A stretch of 64,000 nucleotides of DNA from an uncultured Oscillospiraceae bacterium (GCA_934591635.1 CAKTPI010000006.1:1-64000), one strand, 5' to 3'; numbered from the stretch's first letter, positions 1-8,319 are shown. Notes: generated from the letters alone by a model not told the origin. Translations and numbers: made by a program.

Positions 1-73
1 GTCCCAGAGAGGATTTGAACCTCCGACCCCACGCTTAGGAGGCGTGTGCTCTATCCAACTGAGCTACTGAGAC
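1..73 (-). tRNA. tRNA-Arg (anticodon CCU)
   Basis: The reverse strand folds as a tRNA cloverleaf: acceptor GTCTCAG pairs with CTGGGAC (one G-T pair), the D arm is GCTC/GAGC, and the anticodon stem CACGC/GCGTG encloses CTCCTAA, giving anticodon CCT for AGG codons. The T arm contains the canonical GGTTCAAATCC. The discriminator base and any CCA lie outside the window. It is the second unit of a small array read from the promoter at 184-212. Confidence 0.93.
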
Positions 74-92
74 ATTTTTATGATTTATGCAA

Positions 93-166
93 TTTTCACT
101 GCTCGAAGGAATCGAACAATCTGCCGCTTAGGAGGCGTGTGCTCTATCCAGCTGAGCTACTGGGAC
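93..166 (-). pseudogene. decayed tRNA-Arg(CCU)-like gene
   Basis: The 5' half is a normal tRNA-Arg: acceptor GTCCCAG, an intact D arm, and an anticodon loop CTCCTAA identical to the neighbouring tRNA. After the anticodon loop the sequence diverges. Only three of five anticodon-stem pairs remain, the T loop lacks the TTCRA pattern, and the 3' end cannot pair with the acceptor strand. Its 5' acceptor strand is, however, a perfect complement of the 3' strand of the intact tRNA at 1-73. This suggests recombination or partial replacement between tandem copies. It is probably not a functional tRNA. Confidence 0.7.
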
Positions 167-183
167 AAATCTCAACGTTCCTT

Positions 184-212
184 ATTTTACTGAAAAAACA
201 GATGCCTGTCAA
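184..212 (-). promoter_or_regulatory. sigma-A promoter of the tRNA-Arg array
   Basis: On the reverse strand a perfect -35 TTGACA (207-212) is followed after 17 bases by -10 TAAAAT (184-189). The predicted start lies about 10 bases upstream of the decayed tRNA. Confidence 0.75.
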
Positions 213-277
213 GTAGACTTTTCTGTGAAATATGGTAGAATGGTAAGAAAGCGATCTAATCTTTAAGGAGGACAACG

Positions 278-760
278 ATGTTGGATTTATATGTGCCCCA
301 GGTGGAGGACCTATGGTTTAGGGAGCGGATGCTGGGGGATGCGCAGACCATGGCCTATAATTACAGCTATGGCGGAACAATTGCATTTCCGAAAGAGCGG
401 TGGCATGATTGGTATTGCCGCTGGGTCAATCCCAGGAATAGGCAGCGGTTTTATCGGTATTTAACGGATGGAGCTAATTTTATCGGTGAAATTGCCTATC
501 ATTTTGATGAAGAAAAAGGCATCTATCTGGCAGATATTCTGATTGATGCCCGGTTTCGGCACCGGGGCTTTGGAAAAGCGGGGCTGATACTGCTTTGCGA
601 GGCAGCATATGCAAACGGGATTCCAGCCCTTTACGACAACATTGCAATCGACAATGGGGCCGTTACCCTGTTCCTGAGCTGTGAGTTTACAGAGATACAG
701 CGGACGGCGGAGGCCATTTGGGTAAAGAAGGATTTGACCGCCGGAAAAAATGTGCTATAA
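278..760 (+). CDS. GNAT-family N-acetyltransferase
   Basis: A 160-residue protein with the look of a GNAT acetyltransferase, which would transfer an acetyl group from acetyl-CoA to an amine. The acetyl-CoA binding segment is the RFRHRGFGKAGL stretch (about residues 92-103), which fits motif A (R/Q-x-x-G-x-G/A). It follows a beta strand ending in ADILIDA and is followed by a C-terminal strand-helix pair. The start follows AAGGAGG with good spacing. The next gene, an Xaa-Pro aminopeptidase, begins 34 bases downstream without a terminator, so the two may be co-transcribed. The substrate cannot be told from the sequence; peptide, ribosomal-protein or antibiotic substrates are all possible. Confidence 0.75.
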   Translation: MLDLYVPQVEDLWFRERMLGDAQTMAYNYSYGGTIAFPKERWHDWYCRWVNPRNRQRFYRYLTDGANFIGEIAYHFDEEKGIYLADILIDARFRHRGFGKAGLILLCEAAYANGIPALYDNIAIDNGAVTLFLSCEFTEIQRTAEAIWVKKDLTAGKNVL

Positions 761-793
761 TAGTGGCATTGAAGAGAAAAGGAGACTTTACCC

Positions 794-2035
794 ATGAACT
801 ATGAAGCAAGACGGCAGGCCATTCTGGATGAAATGGAAGAGAACTCCATTTTAATTCTCTATTCCGGGGAAGCTCTGCATCGGAATGCGGACGCCTACTA
901 CCCCTTTGAGGAAAACAAGCACTTCTTCTACCTGACCGGTCTGCGCCGGGAAAATATGGCGCTGGTCATGAAGAAAGTAGATGGCAGTTGCGCTACCTTC
1001 CTGTATATTGAGCGGGCCGATCCCAATGCCGAGCGCTGGACCGGTAAAATGGTGACCGCCGAAGAAGCAAAGGCAATCTCCGGCATTCAGGATGTGCGGT
1101 TTACAGAGCGGTTTGATGCCCAGATGCAGTATCTGCTGAACGGAAGCGACATTCGGGTTTGCTATTTCGATTGCCATCGGAATCAGCTTGGCGATTTGCC
1201 GGACTACAATTTGGCAAAGGCGCGTAAATTTGCGGCAGACTTCCCCGGCATCTCCATCCGCAATCTGTGGCGCATGGTGACTAAGCTGCGGATGCAAAAG
1301 GATGCGGATGAAGTTGAAAAAATCTCCCAGGCCATTGATGTAACCCGTCAGGGGCTGGAAGAGGTTCTGTCCACCTTGAAGCCCGGCATGAAGGAATACC
1401 AGGCGCAGGCCAATTATGAGCATGTGCTGTACTACCAGGGCACCGAAGGCCCCTCCTTCCCCACCATTGCAGGCAGCGGCAAGAACGGCTGCATGCTCCA
1501 CTATGAGACCAACCGGGACACCTGTGAGGACGGCACCCTGCTTCTGCTGGATCTGGGCACTCGAGTGGACGGCTACTGCTCCGACATCACCCGAACCTAT
1601 CCTGTAAACGGCAAATATACAGATCGTCAGCGGGCAGTATATGAAATTGTCCTGCGGGCCAACAAGGAAGTGGCTGCTAAGGCCAAGCCCGGCATGACTA
1701 CCCGGGATTTGAATGACATCTGCAAAAAGGTGCTGGCCAAGGGCTGCATAGAGTTGGGGCTGATTGCGGATGATAGCGGCATCGACAAGTACTATATGCA
1801 CGGCGTTTCCCACCATCTAGGGATTGACGTGCATGACGTCACTGCTGACGGCGTGAAGCTGCAAAAGGGCAGCGTCATTTCCGATGAGCCGGGCCTGTAC
1901 ATTGATGAATGGGAAATTGGCATTCGCATTGAAGACGACCTGCTGATCACCGAGGACGGCTGCAAGGTGCTGTCCGAGAGCATCATCAAAGAGCCGGATG
2001 AGATTGAAGCCTTTATGGCAGCCTACAAAAAATAA
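794..2035 (+). CDS. pepP: Xaa-Pro aminopeptidase (M24B)
   Basis: A 413-residue cytoplasmic metallopeptidase expected to release an N-terminal residue preceding proline. The first ~130 residues match the aminopeptidase P N-terminal domain, and the rest is a pita-bread M24 domain. The dinuclear metal ligands are visible: two Asp in LLLDLGTRVDGYCSDITR, His in MHGVSHHLGIDVHD, Glu in DEPGLYI and Glu in RIEDDLLIT. Length is normal for the bacterial family. The start is supported by AAGGAG about 8 bases upstream. It probably shares a transcript with the acetyltransferase before it and ends at a strong hairpin at 2046-2087. Confidence 0.93.
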   Translation: MNYEARRQAILDEMEENSILILYSGEALHRNADAYYPFEENKHFFYLTGLRRENMALVMKKVDGSCATFLYIERADPNAERWTGKMVTAEEAKAISGIQDVRFTERFDAQMQYLLNGSDIRVCYFDCHRNQLGDLPDYNLAKARKFAADFPGISIRNLWRMVTKLRMQKDADEVEKISQAIDVTRQGLEEVLSTLKPGMKEYQAQANYEHVLYYQGTEGPSFPTIAGSGKNGCMLHYETNRDTCEDGTLLLLDLGTRVDGYCSDITRTYPVNGKYTDRQRAVYEIVLRANKEVAAKAKPGMTTRDLNDICKKVLAKGCIELGLIADDSGIDKYYMHGVSHHLGIDVHDVTADGVKLQKGSVISDEPGLYIDEWEIGIRIEDDLLITEDGCKVLSESIIKEPDEIEAFMAAYKK

Positions 2036-2045
2036 GCGCATTTCA

Positions 2046-2087
2046 TAAAAGGCTGTGGTACCGCACACTGGGTACCGCAGCCTTTTC
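2046..2087. terminator. bidirectional intrinsic terminator
   Basis: A long inverted repeat (AAAAGGCTGTGGTACC / GGTACCGCAGCCTTTT) with T-rich flanks lies between the convergent pepP and Crp/Fnr genes and can serve both. Confidence 0.85.
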
Positions 2088-2092
2088 GTTTA

Positions 2093-2755
2093 TTACACCT
2101 TCAGAACAAAGTGGCTTTTGTGAAAGTCCAGTAAGCCTTCCCGCTGCATTTTGCTCAGCTCCTGGGATAAACCGCTTCGCTCCACTGCCAGATAATCAGC
2201 AAGCTGCTGCCTGGTAAAAGGAATATCAAATGCCACCGCTCCTCTGCGCTGGGCCTCGGCTGACAAGTAGGACATGAGCTTCTCCCTTGTAGTGCGCTGG
2301 CCCATGTGGGTCAGCTTTTCATTCAGGCGCAGATTCTGCGTTGCCATATCCGCCAGCAAATTCCGCATCACCCGGCTGTGATGCGCACAGGCCGTGGGAC
2401 AGAGGGTGAGAATCCGTCCCACGTTCAGGTACAGCACCGTCGTATCCGTTTCCGCCGCCACACTGACATTCAGCACACTGCCCGGCGCACAGGCAAAGGC
2501 AGCTGCAAAGCTCTGCCCCCTCCCCGCTCGAGACAAAATATTTCGGTTGCCCCAAATATCCTCCTGCAAAATGAGCACACTCCCATCCAGCACCAGGCCT
2601 ATAGACTCTACCGTATCACCGGCGCGAAGCAGGAAAGCATCCTTTTTGTATTGCTCCTGCCGTCCACCCAGGCAGGCAAGCATCGCCGTCAGTTCCTCTT
2701 CCGACACACCGTAAAACAATCGGGCGGTACGAATCACGGGTAAAAATTCCTGCAT
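2093..2755 (-). CDS. Crp/Fnr-family regulator, HcpR-like by context
   Basis: A 220-residue regulator with an N-terminal cyclic-nucleotide-binding-type beta barrel (about 15-120) and a C-terminal Crp-type winged helix (about 145-215, with TRQQLADYLAVERSGLSQEL as recognition region). The ATG at 2755 is preferred over an upstream start because AAAGGA lies 8 bases before it. No cysteine pattern for an Fnr [4Fe-4S] cluster is evident at the N-terminus. It is divergent from the ferredoxin-hcp operon, and a 14-base palindrome in the shared region sits where a class II activator would bind. Known HcpR proteins activate hcp in response to nitric oxide or nitrite; assigning that role here is an inference from context. 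Confidence 0.85.
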   Translation of the reverse strand: MQEFLPVIRTARLFYGVSEEELTAMLACLGGRQEQYKKDAFLLRAGDTVESIGLVLDGSVLILQEDIWGNRNILSRAGRGQSFAAAFACAPGSVLNVSVAAETDTTVLYLNVGRILTLCPTACAHHSRVMRNLLADMATQNLRLNEKLTHMGQRTTREKLMSYLSAEAQRRGAVAFDIPFTRQQLADYLAVERSGLSQELSKMQREGLLDFHKSHFVLKV

Positions 2756-2769
2756 TTTCTTTTCCTTTC

Positions 2770-2811
2770 GTTGAAAATTCAACCGACATGTTACTGCAAT
2801 TATATTATAAT
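2770..2811 (+). promoter_or_regulatory. Crp/Fnr-type operator and hcp operon promoter
   Basis: The palindrome GTTGAAAATTCAAC (2770-2783) lies just upstream of a poor -35 (CCGACA, 2783-2788) and a perfect -10 TATAAT (2806-2811) with 17-base spacing. If transcription starts near 2818, the palindrome is centred close to -41.5, the classic class II activator position for Crp/Fnr proteins. The divergent regulator gene is the obvious candidate to bind it. Confidence 0.6.
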
Positions 2812-2841
2812 CATGGCAACAAATCAAGGAGGTTAACCGCG

Positions 2842-3555
2842 ATGAAACGACGGATTATTGAAATTGATAAAGAAAAGTGCAATGGCTGCGGCGCCTGCGC
2901 AGCAGCTTGTCACGAGGGAGCCATCGGAATGATAGACGGCAAAGCCCAGCTGATGCGGGACGATTACTGCGATGGTCTTGGAGATTGCCTTCCCACCTGC
3001 CCCACCGGTGCCATCAGCTTTGTGGAACGGGAAGCCGCTGCCTACGATGAGCAAGCCGTACTGGCAAGCAAACAGAAAAAGATGAAGACGCAGGGGATGT
3101 CTATCCCTCATGGATGCCCAGGCAGTCAAATGAGGGCCCTTGCCCGCCGGGAAGAGTCACCTCATGCGGAGACCGTATCGGTAAGCCAGCTGCGGCAATG
3201 GCCCGTGCAGATCAAACTGGTGCCAGTCAATGCTCCCTATTTTCAGGGCGCACGGCTGCTGATTGCAGCGGACTGCACTGCCTATGCCTATGCAGCCTTC
3301 CACGAAAAGTTTATCCGGGGACACATCACTCTGGTAGGCTGCCCTAAGCTTGACAATGTGGATTACACAGAAAAGCTGAGCGAAATCATCCAAAAGAACG
3401 ATATCCAGTCCGTTACCGTGGTGCGGATGGAAGTGCCCTGCTGCGGCGGATTGGAGCACGCAGCCAAGGCAGCACTGCAAAAGAGCGGGAAATTCATTCC
3501 CTGGCAGGTGGTAACCATTGCCATTGATGGCAGAATCTTAGATGAAGGAGTATGA
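2842..3555 (+). CDS. 4Fe-4S ferredoxin-domain protein of the hcp operon
   Basis: A 237-residue iron-sulfur protein. The N-terminus carries two ferredoxin-type motifs, CNGCGACAAAC (about 13-23) and CDGLGDCLPTC (about 45-55), each with a downstream cysteine for two [4Fe-4S] clusters. The rest has a CCGG motif near residue 198 and resembles proteins commonly found before hcp. It probably supplies electrons to the hybrid-cluster protein. The ATG at 2842 is chosen because AAGGAGGT sits 8 bases upstream; an earlier in-frame ATG has no such site. Its stop overlaps the next ORF, so the two genes are translationally coupled. Confidence 0.88.
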   Translation: MKRRIIEIDKEKCNGCGACAAACHEGAIGMIDGKAQLMRDDYCDGLGDCLPTCPTGAISFVEREAAAYDEQAVLASKQKKMKTQGMSIPHGCPGSQMRALARREESPHAETVSVSQLRQWPVQIKLVPVNAPYFQGARLLIAADCTAYAYAAFHEKFIRGHITLVGCPKLDNVDYTEKLSEIIQKNDIQSVTVVRMEVPCCGGLEHAAKAALQKSGKFIPWQVVTIAIDGRILDEGV

Positions 3556-3557
3556 AA

Positions 3558-5153
3558 ATGAATTCCAATATGTTTTGCTTTCAGTGTGAACAAACTGCCG
3601 GCTGCAGCGGCTGCACCGGGAAGGCCGGCGTGTGCGGCAAGAGTGCAGAAATTGCCGCACTGCAAGACGAGCTGACCGGTGCTCTGATTGGTCTTGCCAG
3701 GGCAACTGACAACACCGCCCAGTCCCTGGACAGCACCTGGAAAATCATGATTGAAGGTCTTTTTGCCACTGTTACCAATGTCAGCTTTGACAAAAACGCC
3801 CTGATGGAATTGATTTACCGGGTGCATCAGGAGCACCGCCGCCTGGTGCCGGACTGTGCAGTGTGTGCTGCCCCCTGCGGCCGCAATGATGACTACTGCC
3901 TGGACGGCCTTTGGAATGCACCGGAGGATATCCGGAGTCTGAAGTCCCTGATTCTCTTTGGCATCCGGGGCATGGCTGCCTATCTGCATCACGCCATGGT
4001 ACTGGGCTATGAGGACGAGGAGGTAAACCGCTTCCTTGCCCGCGCGCTGTTCGCCATTGGAGAAGATCTGGATATGGACGAACTGCTGCCCCTTGTCCTG
4101 GAGGTTGGCGAGAAAAATCTGAAGGGGATGGCCATGCTGGACAAAGCCAATACGGAGACCTACGGTCAGCCCGTGCCGGTCACAGTTCCGCTGACAGTAG
4201 AGCCCGGCCCGTTTATCGTCATCTCCGGCCACGATCTGCACGATTTAAAGCTGCTGCTGGAGCAGACCGAAGGCAAAGGCGTCAACATTTATACCCACGG
4301 CGAAATGCTCCCCGCTTACGCTTACCCGGAGCTGCACAAGTATCCCCATCTCAAGGGTAACTTCGGCACAGCCTGGCAAAACCAGCAGCGGGAATTTGCC
4401 TCTATTCCCGCCCCTGTCCTCTTCACAACCAACTGCCTGATGCCGCCCAAAAAGGGCTATGCTGACCGGGTGTTCACCACAGCCATGGTCTCCTATCCGG
4501 AAATCCCGCATATCGGAAGGGAAAAGGATTTCACCCCTGTGATTGAGAAAGCGCTGGAGTTGGGCGGCTACCCGGAAATTCAGTCCTTTACCGGCATCAA
4601 TGGCGGCCACAGCGTTATGACCGGGTTTGGCCGCAACGCCGTGCTGAATGCAGCCGAACAGGTGATAGAAGCCGTTAAGAATGGCAAAATCCGGCATTTC
4701 TTCCTGGTGGGTGGCTGTGATGGCGCACGGCCCGGCCGCAACTACTACACAGAATTTGTAAAACAGACGCCAAAGGATACAATTGTGCTCACCCTGGCCT
4801 GCGGCAAGTACCGCTTCAACGACCTGGATCTGGGCACTATAGCGGGTCTTCCCCGGCTGATGGATATCGGCCAGTGTAACGACGCCTACAGCGCCATCCA
4901 AATTGCTCTTGCTCTGGCAAAGGCCTTTGACTGCAATGTCAATGAACTGCCCCTTTCCATGGTACTCAGCTGGTATGAGCAAAAGGCTGTGTGCATTCTG
5001 CTGACGCTGCTGCATCTGGGAATCCAAAATATCCGCTTGGGCCCCACGCTTCCCGCCTTTCTCTCTCCCAATGTCCTGCATTCTCTGGTGGAGCAGTACG
5101 GCATCACCCCCATCACGACCCCGGAAGCAGATTTGGCAGCGATTCTGAAATAG
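3558..5153 (+). CDS. hcp: hydroxylamine reductase / hybrid-cluster protein
   Basis: A 531-residue hybrid-cluster protein (prismane family), which reduces nitric oxide or hydroxylamine in the cytoplasm of anaerobes. The N-terminal Cys cluster (MFCFQCEQTAGCSGC, further Cys near residue 25) binds the cubane. Downstream motifs such as NGGHSVMTGFG, LVGGCDGARPGRNYYTEF and the LTLACGKYRFN segment carry ligands of the Fe-S-O hybrid cluster. An ATG at 3552 overlaps the ferredoxin stop, but AAGGAG at 3545-3550 fits the ATG at 3558 far better. It forms an operon with the ferredoxin and is followed by a terminator at 5178-5217. Confidence 0.95.
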   Translation: MNSNMFCFQCEQTAGCSGCTGKAGVCGKSAEIAALQDELTGALIGLARATDNTAQSLDSTWKIMIEGLFATVTNVSFDKNALMELIYRVHQEHRRLVPDCAVCAAPCGRNDDYCLDGLWNAPEDIRSLKSLILFGIRGMAAYLHHAMVLGYEDEEVNRFLARALFAIGEDLDMDELLPLVLEVGEKNLKGMAMLDKANTETYGQPVPVTVPLTVEPGPFIVISGHDLHDLKLLLEQTEGKGVNIYTHGEMLPAYAYPELHKYPHLKGNFGTAWQNQQREFASIPAPVLFTTNCLMPPKKGYADRVFTTAMVSYPEIPHIGREKDFTPVIEKALELGGYPEIQSFTGINGGHSVMTGFGRNAVLNAAEQVIEAVKNGKIRHFFLVGGCDGARPGRNYYTEFVKQTPKDTIVLTLACGKYRFNDLDLGTIAGLPRLMDIGQCNDAYSAIQIALALAKAFDCNVNELPLSMVLSWYEQKAVCILLTLLHLGIQNIRLGPTLPAFLSPNVLHSLVEQYGITPITTPEADLAAILK

Positions 5154-5177
5154 CCTCCGCAACAGACGGTTGCTTGC

Positions 5178-5217
5178 TTTCCCCTCCTCTGCTTTGGTAC
5201 GGGCAAGGAGGGGAAAA
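5178..5217 (+). terminator. terminator after hcp
   Basis: TTTCCCCTCC pairs with GGAGGGGAAA around an 18-base loop, ending in an A/T-rich tail just after the hcp stop. The following 150 bases up to the tRNA hairpin contain no gene that I can recognise. Confidence 0.65.
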
Positions 5218-5386
5218 ATATGGAAACAAAGGATGTTTATTGAAACTGAGAACCCGAAATAAACTTTCTCTGGACGCACTGGCACAGAAGTTTCCCTCAC
5301 TGAAGCACTGAACCGGTACCGGGAGGTGATCAGATGCCACCTCACAGGAAGAAACAATGGATAGATTTTTACAATTTTCGAAGGGG

Positions 5387-5424
5387 CAAAAAAAGATCAG
5401 ACTTCACTCAGAAGTCTGATCTTT
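5387..5424 (-). terminator. terminator of tRNA-Leu copy 1
   Basis: A 14-base-pair stem (AAAGATCAGACTTC with its complement) around a five-base loop, followed on the reverse strand by a T run. It begins exactly at the tRNA CCA end. Confidence 0.85.
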
Positions 5425-5511
5425 GGTGGGCGAGGCGGGACTTGAACCCGCACGTCCGCAGTGAACACTAGAACCTGAATCTAGCGAGTCTACCAATTCC
5501 ACCACTCGCCC
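5424..5511 (-). tRNA. tRNA-Leu (anticodon CAG)
   Basis: Cloverleaf on the reverse strand: acceptor GGGCGAG/CTCGCCC, anticodon stem CTAGA/TCTAG with loop TTCAGGT (anticodon CAG), a long class II variable arm and the T arm GGTTCAAGTCC. The CCA end is encoded. An apparently identical gene lies at 53641-53728. Confidence 0.95.
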
Positions 5512-5592
5512 ATATCGACTGAAGCTCTCGCTTAATCCTCAGGTATTTTATCATCAATGGCGGAATTTGTCAAGACCTATTTTTACAAAATA

Positions 5593-5787
5593 TCAATCCT
5601 TGTAGTAGAGCAGGCAATGGCAATACCCCTTAAAATTAGGGTCTGCAATTTGCTCCCGGAATTCCTTGCACATGCATTTGGTCTCCTCCGTCCGCTCCAG
5701 GCGGCAGGGGCAATAACCGCCGGTGCGCTTCAGCCCCTCCCGTACGGTTGCAACAATCTCTTTATCCTCATTCAAACGAACTGCCAT
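5593..5787 (-). CDS. small ferredoxin-thioredoxin reductase catalytic-type protein
   Basis: A 64-residue protein with three CxC pairs: CPC at 26-28, CMC at 38-40 and CHC at 56-58. This resembles the catalytic beta chain of ferredoxin:thioredoxin reductase, which uses a [4Fe-4S] cluster next to a redox disulfide, although the spacing (9 then 15 residues) differs from the plant enzyme. Similar short proteins are frequent in Clostridia and their partner is usually unknown. GAAAGGA lies upstream of the start. It follows the TetR gene by 19 bases on the same strand, so the two are probably co-transcribed. Confidence 0.75.
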   Translation of the reverse strand: MAVRLNEDKEIVATVREGLKRTGGYCPCRLERTEETKCMCKEFREQIADPNFKGYCHCLLYYKD

Positions 5788-5806
5788 TTTTAATTTTCCT
5801 TTCTTT

Positions 5807-6367
5807 TTATAACTTCATCACAAATTCCGTGAATTTCTCAATCATCTCTTCCTTGTCCGGGCGACTGCTTTGCAGCGCCCACCAGGCGCCGCAGCTGACA
5901 ATTGCCCCGGCATAAATCACGGAGAGCATAGTGTGGGAATTGCGGATATACTCCGTTTCCTCCTGGCGAAGATGGCCGTCAATTGCCATGCGAATCTGCT
6001 CCTCCAGTATGTTCCGCACCGCATTTCCGGCGCTGCTGCGCAAAATGCTGACTATGAAACGCTCGTTGCTGTCAATAAAGTCCATCAGGTAGCGGAACAC
6101 ACCGGAATAGTAGCTGGCAGGTACCTCCGGGTCATAGCCAATGGTGTTTTTCTCTTCTGAAAGGCGCTGCATCTCCTGAATCATATACACCAGCAGCTCC
6201 GTCTTGTCCCCAAAATGCTTATAAAAGGTGGCCTTGCGAATCACAGCCCTTTCGCAAAGCTCCGTTACGGTGATCTCATCCAGGCTTTTCTGGCACATCA
6301 GGTCATACAGAGCACCTGTCAAAGCGCTTCTGGTGCGCTGCACCCGCAAATCCAACTTATTCTCCAT
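5807..6367 (-). CDS. TetR/AcrR-family regulator
   Basis: A 186-residue regulator. The N-terminal HTH (about 8-55, with ITVTELCERAVIRKATFYKH) is typical of TetR proteins, and the C-terminal helical region would bind an effector or mediate dimerisation. The start at 6367 is chosen because a G-rich ribosome site precedes it and the conserved domain begins right there; the reading frame runs further upstream without support. It is divergent from oleate hydratase and its own promoter overlaps an inverted repeat. It likely represses itself and possibly the neighbour, perhaps in response to fatty acids; the ligand is an inference. Confidence 0.85.
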   Translation of the reverse strand: MENKLDLRVQRTRSALTGALYDLMCQKSLDEITVTELCERAVIRKATFYKHFGDKTELLVYMIQEMQRLSEEKNTIGYDPEVPASYYSGVFRYLMDFIDSNERFIVSILRSSAGNAVRNILEEQIRMAIDGHLRQEETEYIRNSHTMLSVIYAGAIVSCGAWWALQSSRPDKEEMIEKFTEFVMKL

Positions 6368-6458
6368 GATTATCCCCCGTTTGGAAACCATATTGCAATG
6401 ATAGTCAATTATTTTACTGCCGCGGGTTTTTTGTACGTTGTCTTCTCCCCTCTTTGTG

Positions 6459-6496
6459 ATTATACTCTTAACCGTACCGAGAGTCAATTATCTCGG
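6459..6496 (-). promoter_or_regulatory. tetR promoter with overlapping inverted repeat
   Basis: On the reverse strand -35 TTGACT (6482-6487) and -10 TATAAT (6459-6464) are 17 bases apart. The inverted repeat CCGAGA-N8-TCTCGG (6477-6496) covers the -35 box, a position suited to autorepression by the TetR protein, and lies 29 bases before the oleate hydratase start. Confidence 0.65.
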
Positions 6497-6524
6497 ATCA
6501 AAAATTTGACTGGAGGAACACATT

Positions 6525-8279
6525 ATGAAACAGTTTGATAATATCCGTGCCCACAAGCCGGAGGGTATCAAGAATCGCAAGGCGTACATTGTTGGTGGCG
6601 GTGTGGCAGGTCTGGCCACGGCAGTCTTCCTGATTGACGACTGCTATGTACCCGGCGAAAACGTGACCATTTACGACCAGCTGCCCCTGATGGGCGGCTC
6701 CATGGACGGTGCAAAGATTGGCGACGGCAAGTATACCTGCCGGGGCGAGCGGGAGCTGGAACCCTATATGGAATGCTTCTGGTATCTGGGCAATAAGATT
6801 CCCTCCCTGTACACCCCCGGACGCACCATCACCGAGGAGACCGTGGACGTGAACAAGGCCGACCGCATCTATGCCCATTCCCGCATCCTGCATCAGCAGG
6901 GCAAGGTCTGGGAGGGCATCAAAGATTACCATATGAGCCAGGCGCTTTCCAAGAAGCTCATGGAAAAGATTGCTATGCCCGAGGAGCAGATGGACAATCT
7001 GACCATCGAGGAATATTTCGGCAATACATACCCCGAATTTGAAAAGCACCCCATCTGGCAGTGCTTCCACACCATGCTGGCCTTCAAGGACTATCACTCT
7101 ATGATTGAAATGAGCGCTATATGGTTCGCTTCATTCAGTTCCAACCCCACATGGACACCCTGGACGGCATTCTGCACACCAAATACAACGAATTTGACTC
7201 CTACATCGACCCCATCCTCCACTGGCTGCGGGACAAGGGCGTTCACTTCGTCAACGGCGTTACTGTCACCGACCTGAAGATGAACGGCGACTTCTCCGAC
7301 GTCACCGAGATTGTGGGCACCAGCGCGGACGGCGACTTCACCGTTTCCGTCAAGGAAACGGACATGGTGATTTCCACCCTGGCCTCCATGACCCAGAATT
7401 CCACCCATGGCGACAACACCCATGCCGTCACCACCAACCTGAGCACCGAAAAGGGCATGTTCTCCGTGTGGCAGAAGCTGGCCGCCCGTGACCCTAAGTT
7501 CGGCCACCCCGAAAAGTTCTGCTCTACCGTGGACAAGTCCAAGTGGATGAGCGCCATGGTCACCATCAAGGGCTATAAGCAGTTCTGTGCCAAATTCCGT
7601 GAAAAGTACGGCTATCCCAAGGACTGCGTCACCGGTGCCATGTCCATCATGGACTCCGCCTGGGACATTTCCTTCGTGCTCTACGACAAGTATTATCCCA
7701 ACCAGGCAGAGGACGAAGATATTCTCTGGTTTGACGGCCTGTACGGCGAGCGCATCGGCGACTATGTGAAAAAGCCCATGTCCGACTGCACCGGCGAGGA
7801 AGTGATGCAGGAGTTCCTGTATCACCTGGGTCTGCTGGACGAATATGACGAGCTGATGAAGCACACCTACGTGTCCCTGACCATGATGCCCTATATCACC
7901 AGCCAGTTCATGCCCCGCAACTCTAAGGGCGACCGCCCCCATGTGATTCCCGAAGGCAGCAAGAACTATGCTTTCGTGGGCCAGTATGTGGAACTGGACG
8001 GCGACGTGGTATTCACCGTGGAAACTTCCGTCCGCACCGCCATGATGGCCGCCTACGGCCTGACCGGCATCGACCGGAAGGTGCTGCCGCTGTATCAGGG
8101 ACAGTATGACATCCGCTGGCTCACCATGTGCATGAAGAAGATGCTGATGACCGATGAAATCAAGTTCTCCGACCTGCCGCCCATCAATCCCCTGACGGTG
8201 AAGAAAGACATCCAGGGTTGCCCTCGATTTCCTCAACAGCGTGCCTGACATCAACTGGGATGACGGACAGCTGTATTGA
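6525..8279 (+). pseudogene. ohyA: oleate hydratase (MCRA family), two frameshifts
   Basis: The reading, taken across frames, covers about 584 residues, full length for the FAD-dependent hydratases that convert oleate to 10-hydroxystearate. The N-terminus has the dinucleotide motif VGGGVAGLATA followed by LPLMGGSMDG. The frame breaks near 7111-7114, where one base appears missing between EM and RYMVRFIQF, and again near 8216-8220, where one extra T shifts the frame before ALDFLNSVPDINWDD. Otherwise codons are undamaged, so the lesions are recent or are sequence errors. A good ribosome site (GGAGG) precedes the ATG. Divergent TetR gene upstream, hairpin downstream. As written, two truncated polypeptides would be made. 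Confidence 0.88.
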
Positions 8280-8319
8280 TGACAAAATACAAAACCTTAA
8301 GTCAAAAATAATGCCGCGA

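Larger units (their letters stand above)
5366..5511 (-). repeat. tRNA-Leu duplication, copy 1
   Basis: This ~146-base block (tRNA gene plus its terminator and a short tail) recurs almost unchanged and in the same orientation at 53584-53728. Differences are confined to the tail and hairpin loop. The 5' flanks of the two copies are unrelated. Confidence 0.85.

Noticed and set aside
851..1816. A 321-codon reverse ORF over pepP
   Set aside because: Shadow of the conserved aminopeptidase; no start site and no family.
5218..5365. Possible gene fragment between hcp and tRNA-Leu
   Set aside because: A short frame (TGTEVSLTEALNRYRE) looks protein-like but is too short and unsupported to name.
7094..8254. 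A 386-codon reverse ORF over the oleate hydratase
   Set aside because: It is a His/Gly/Val-rich shadow caused by codon bias of the opposite strand; the forward protein is clearly recognisable.
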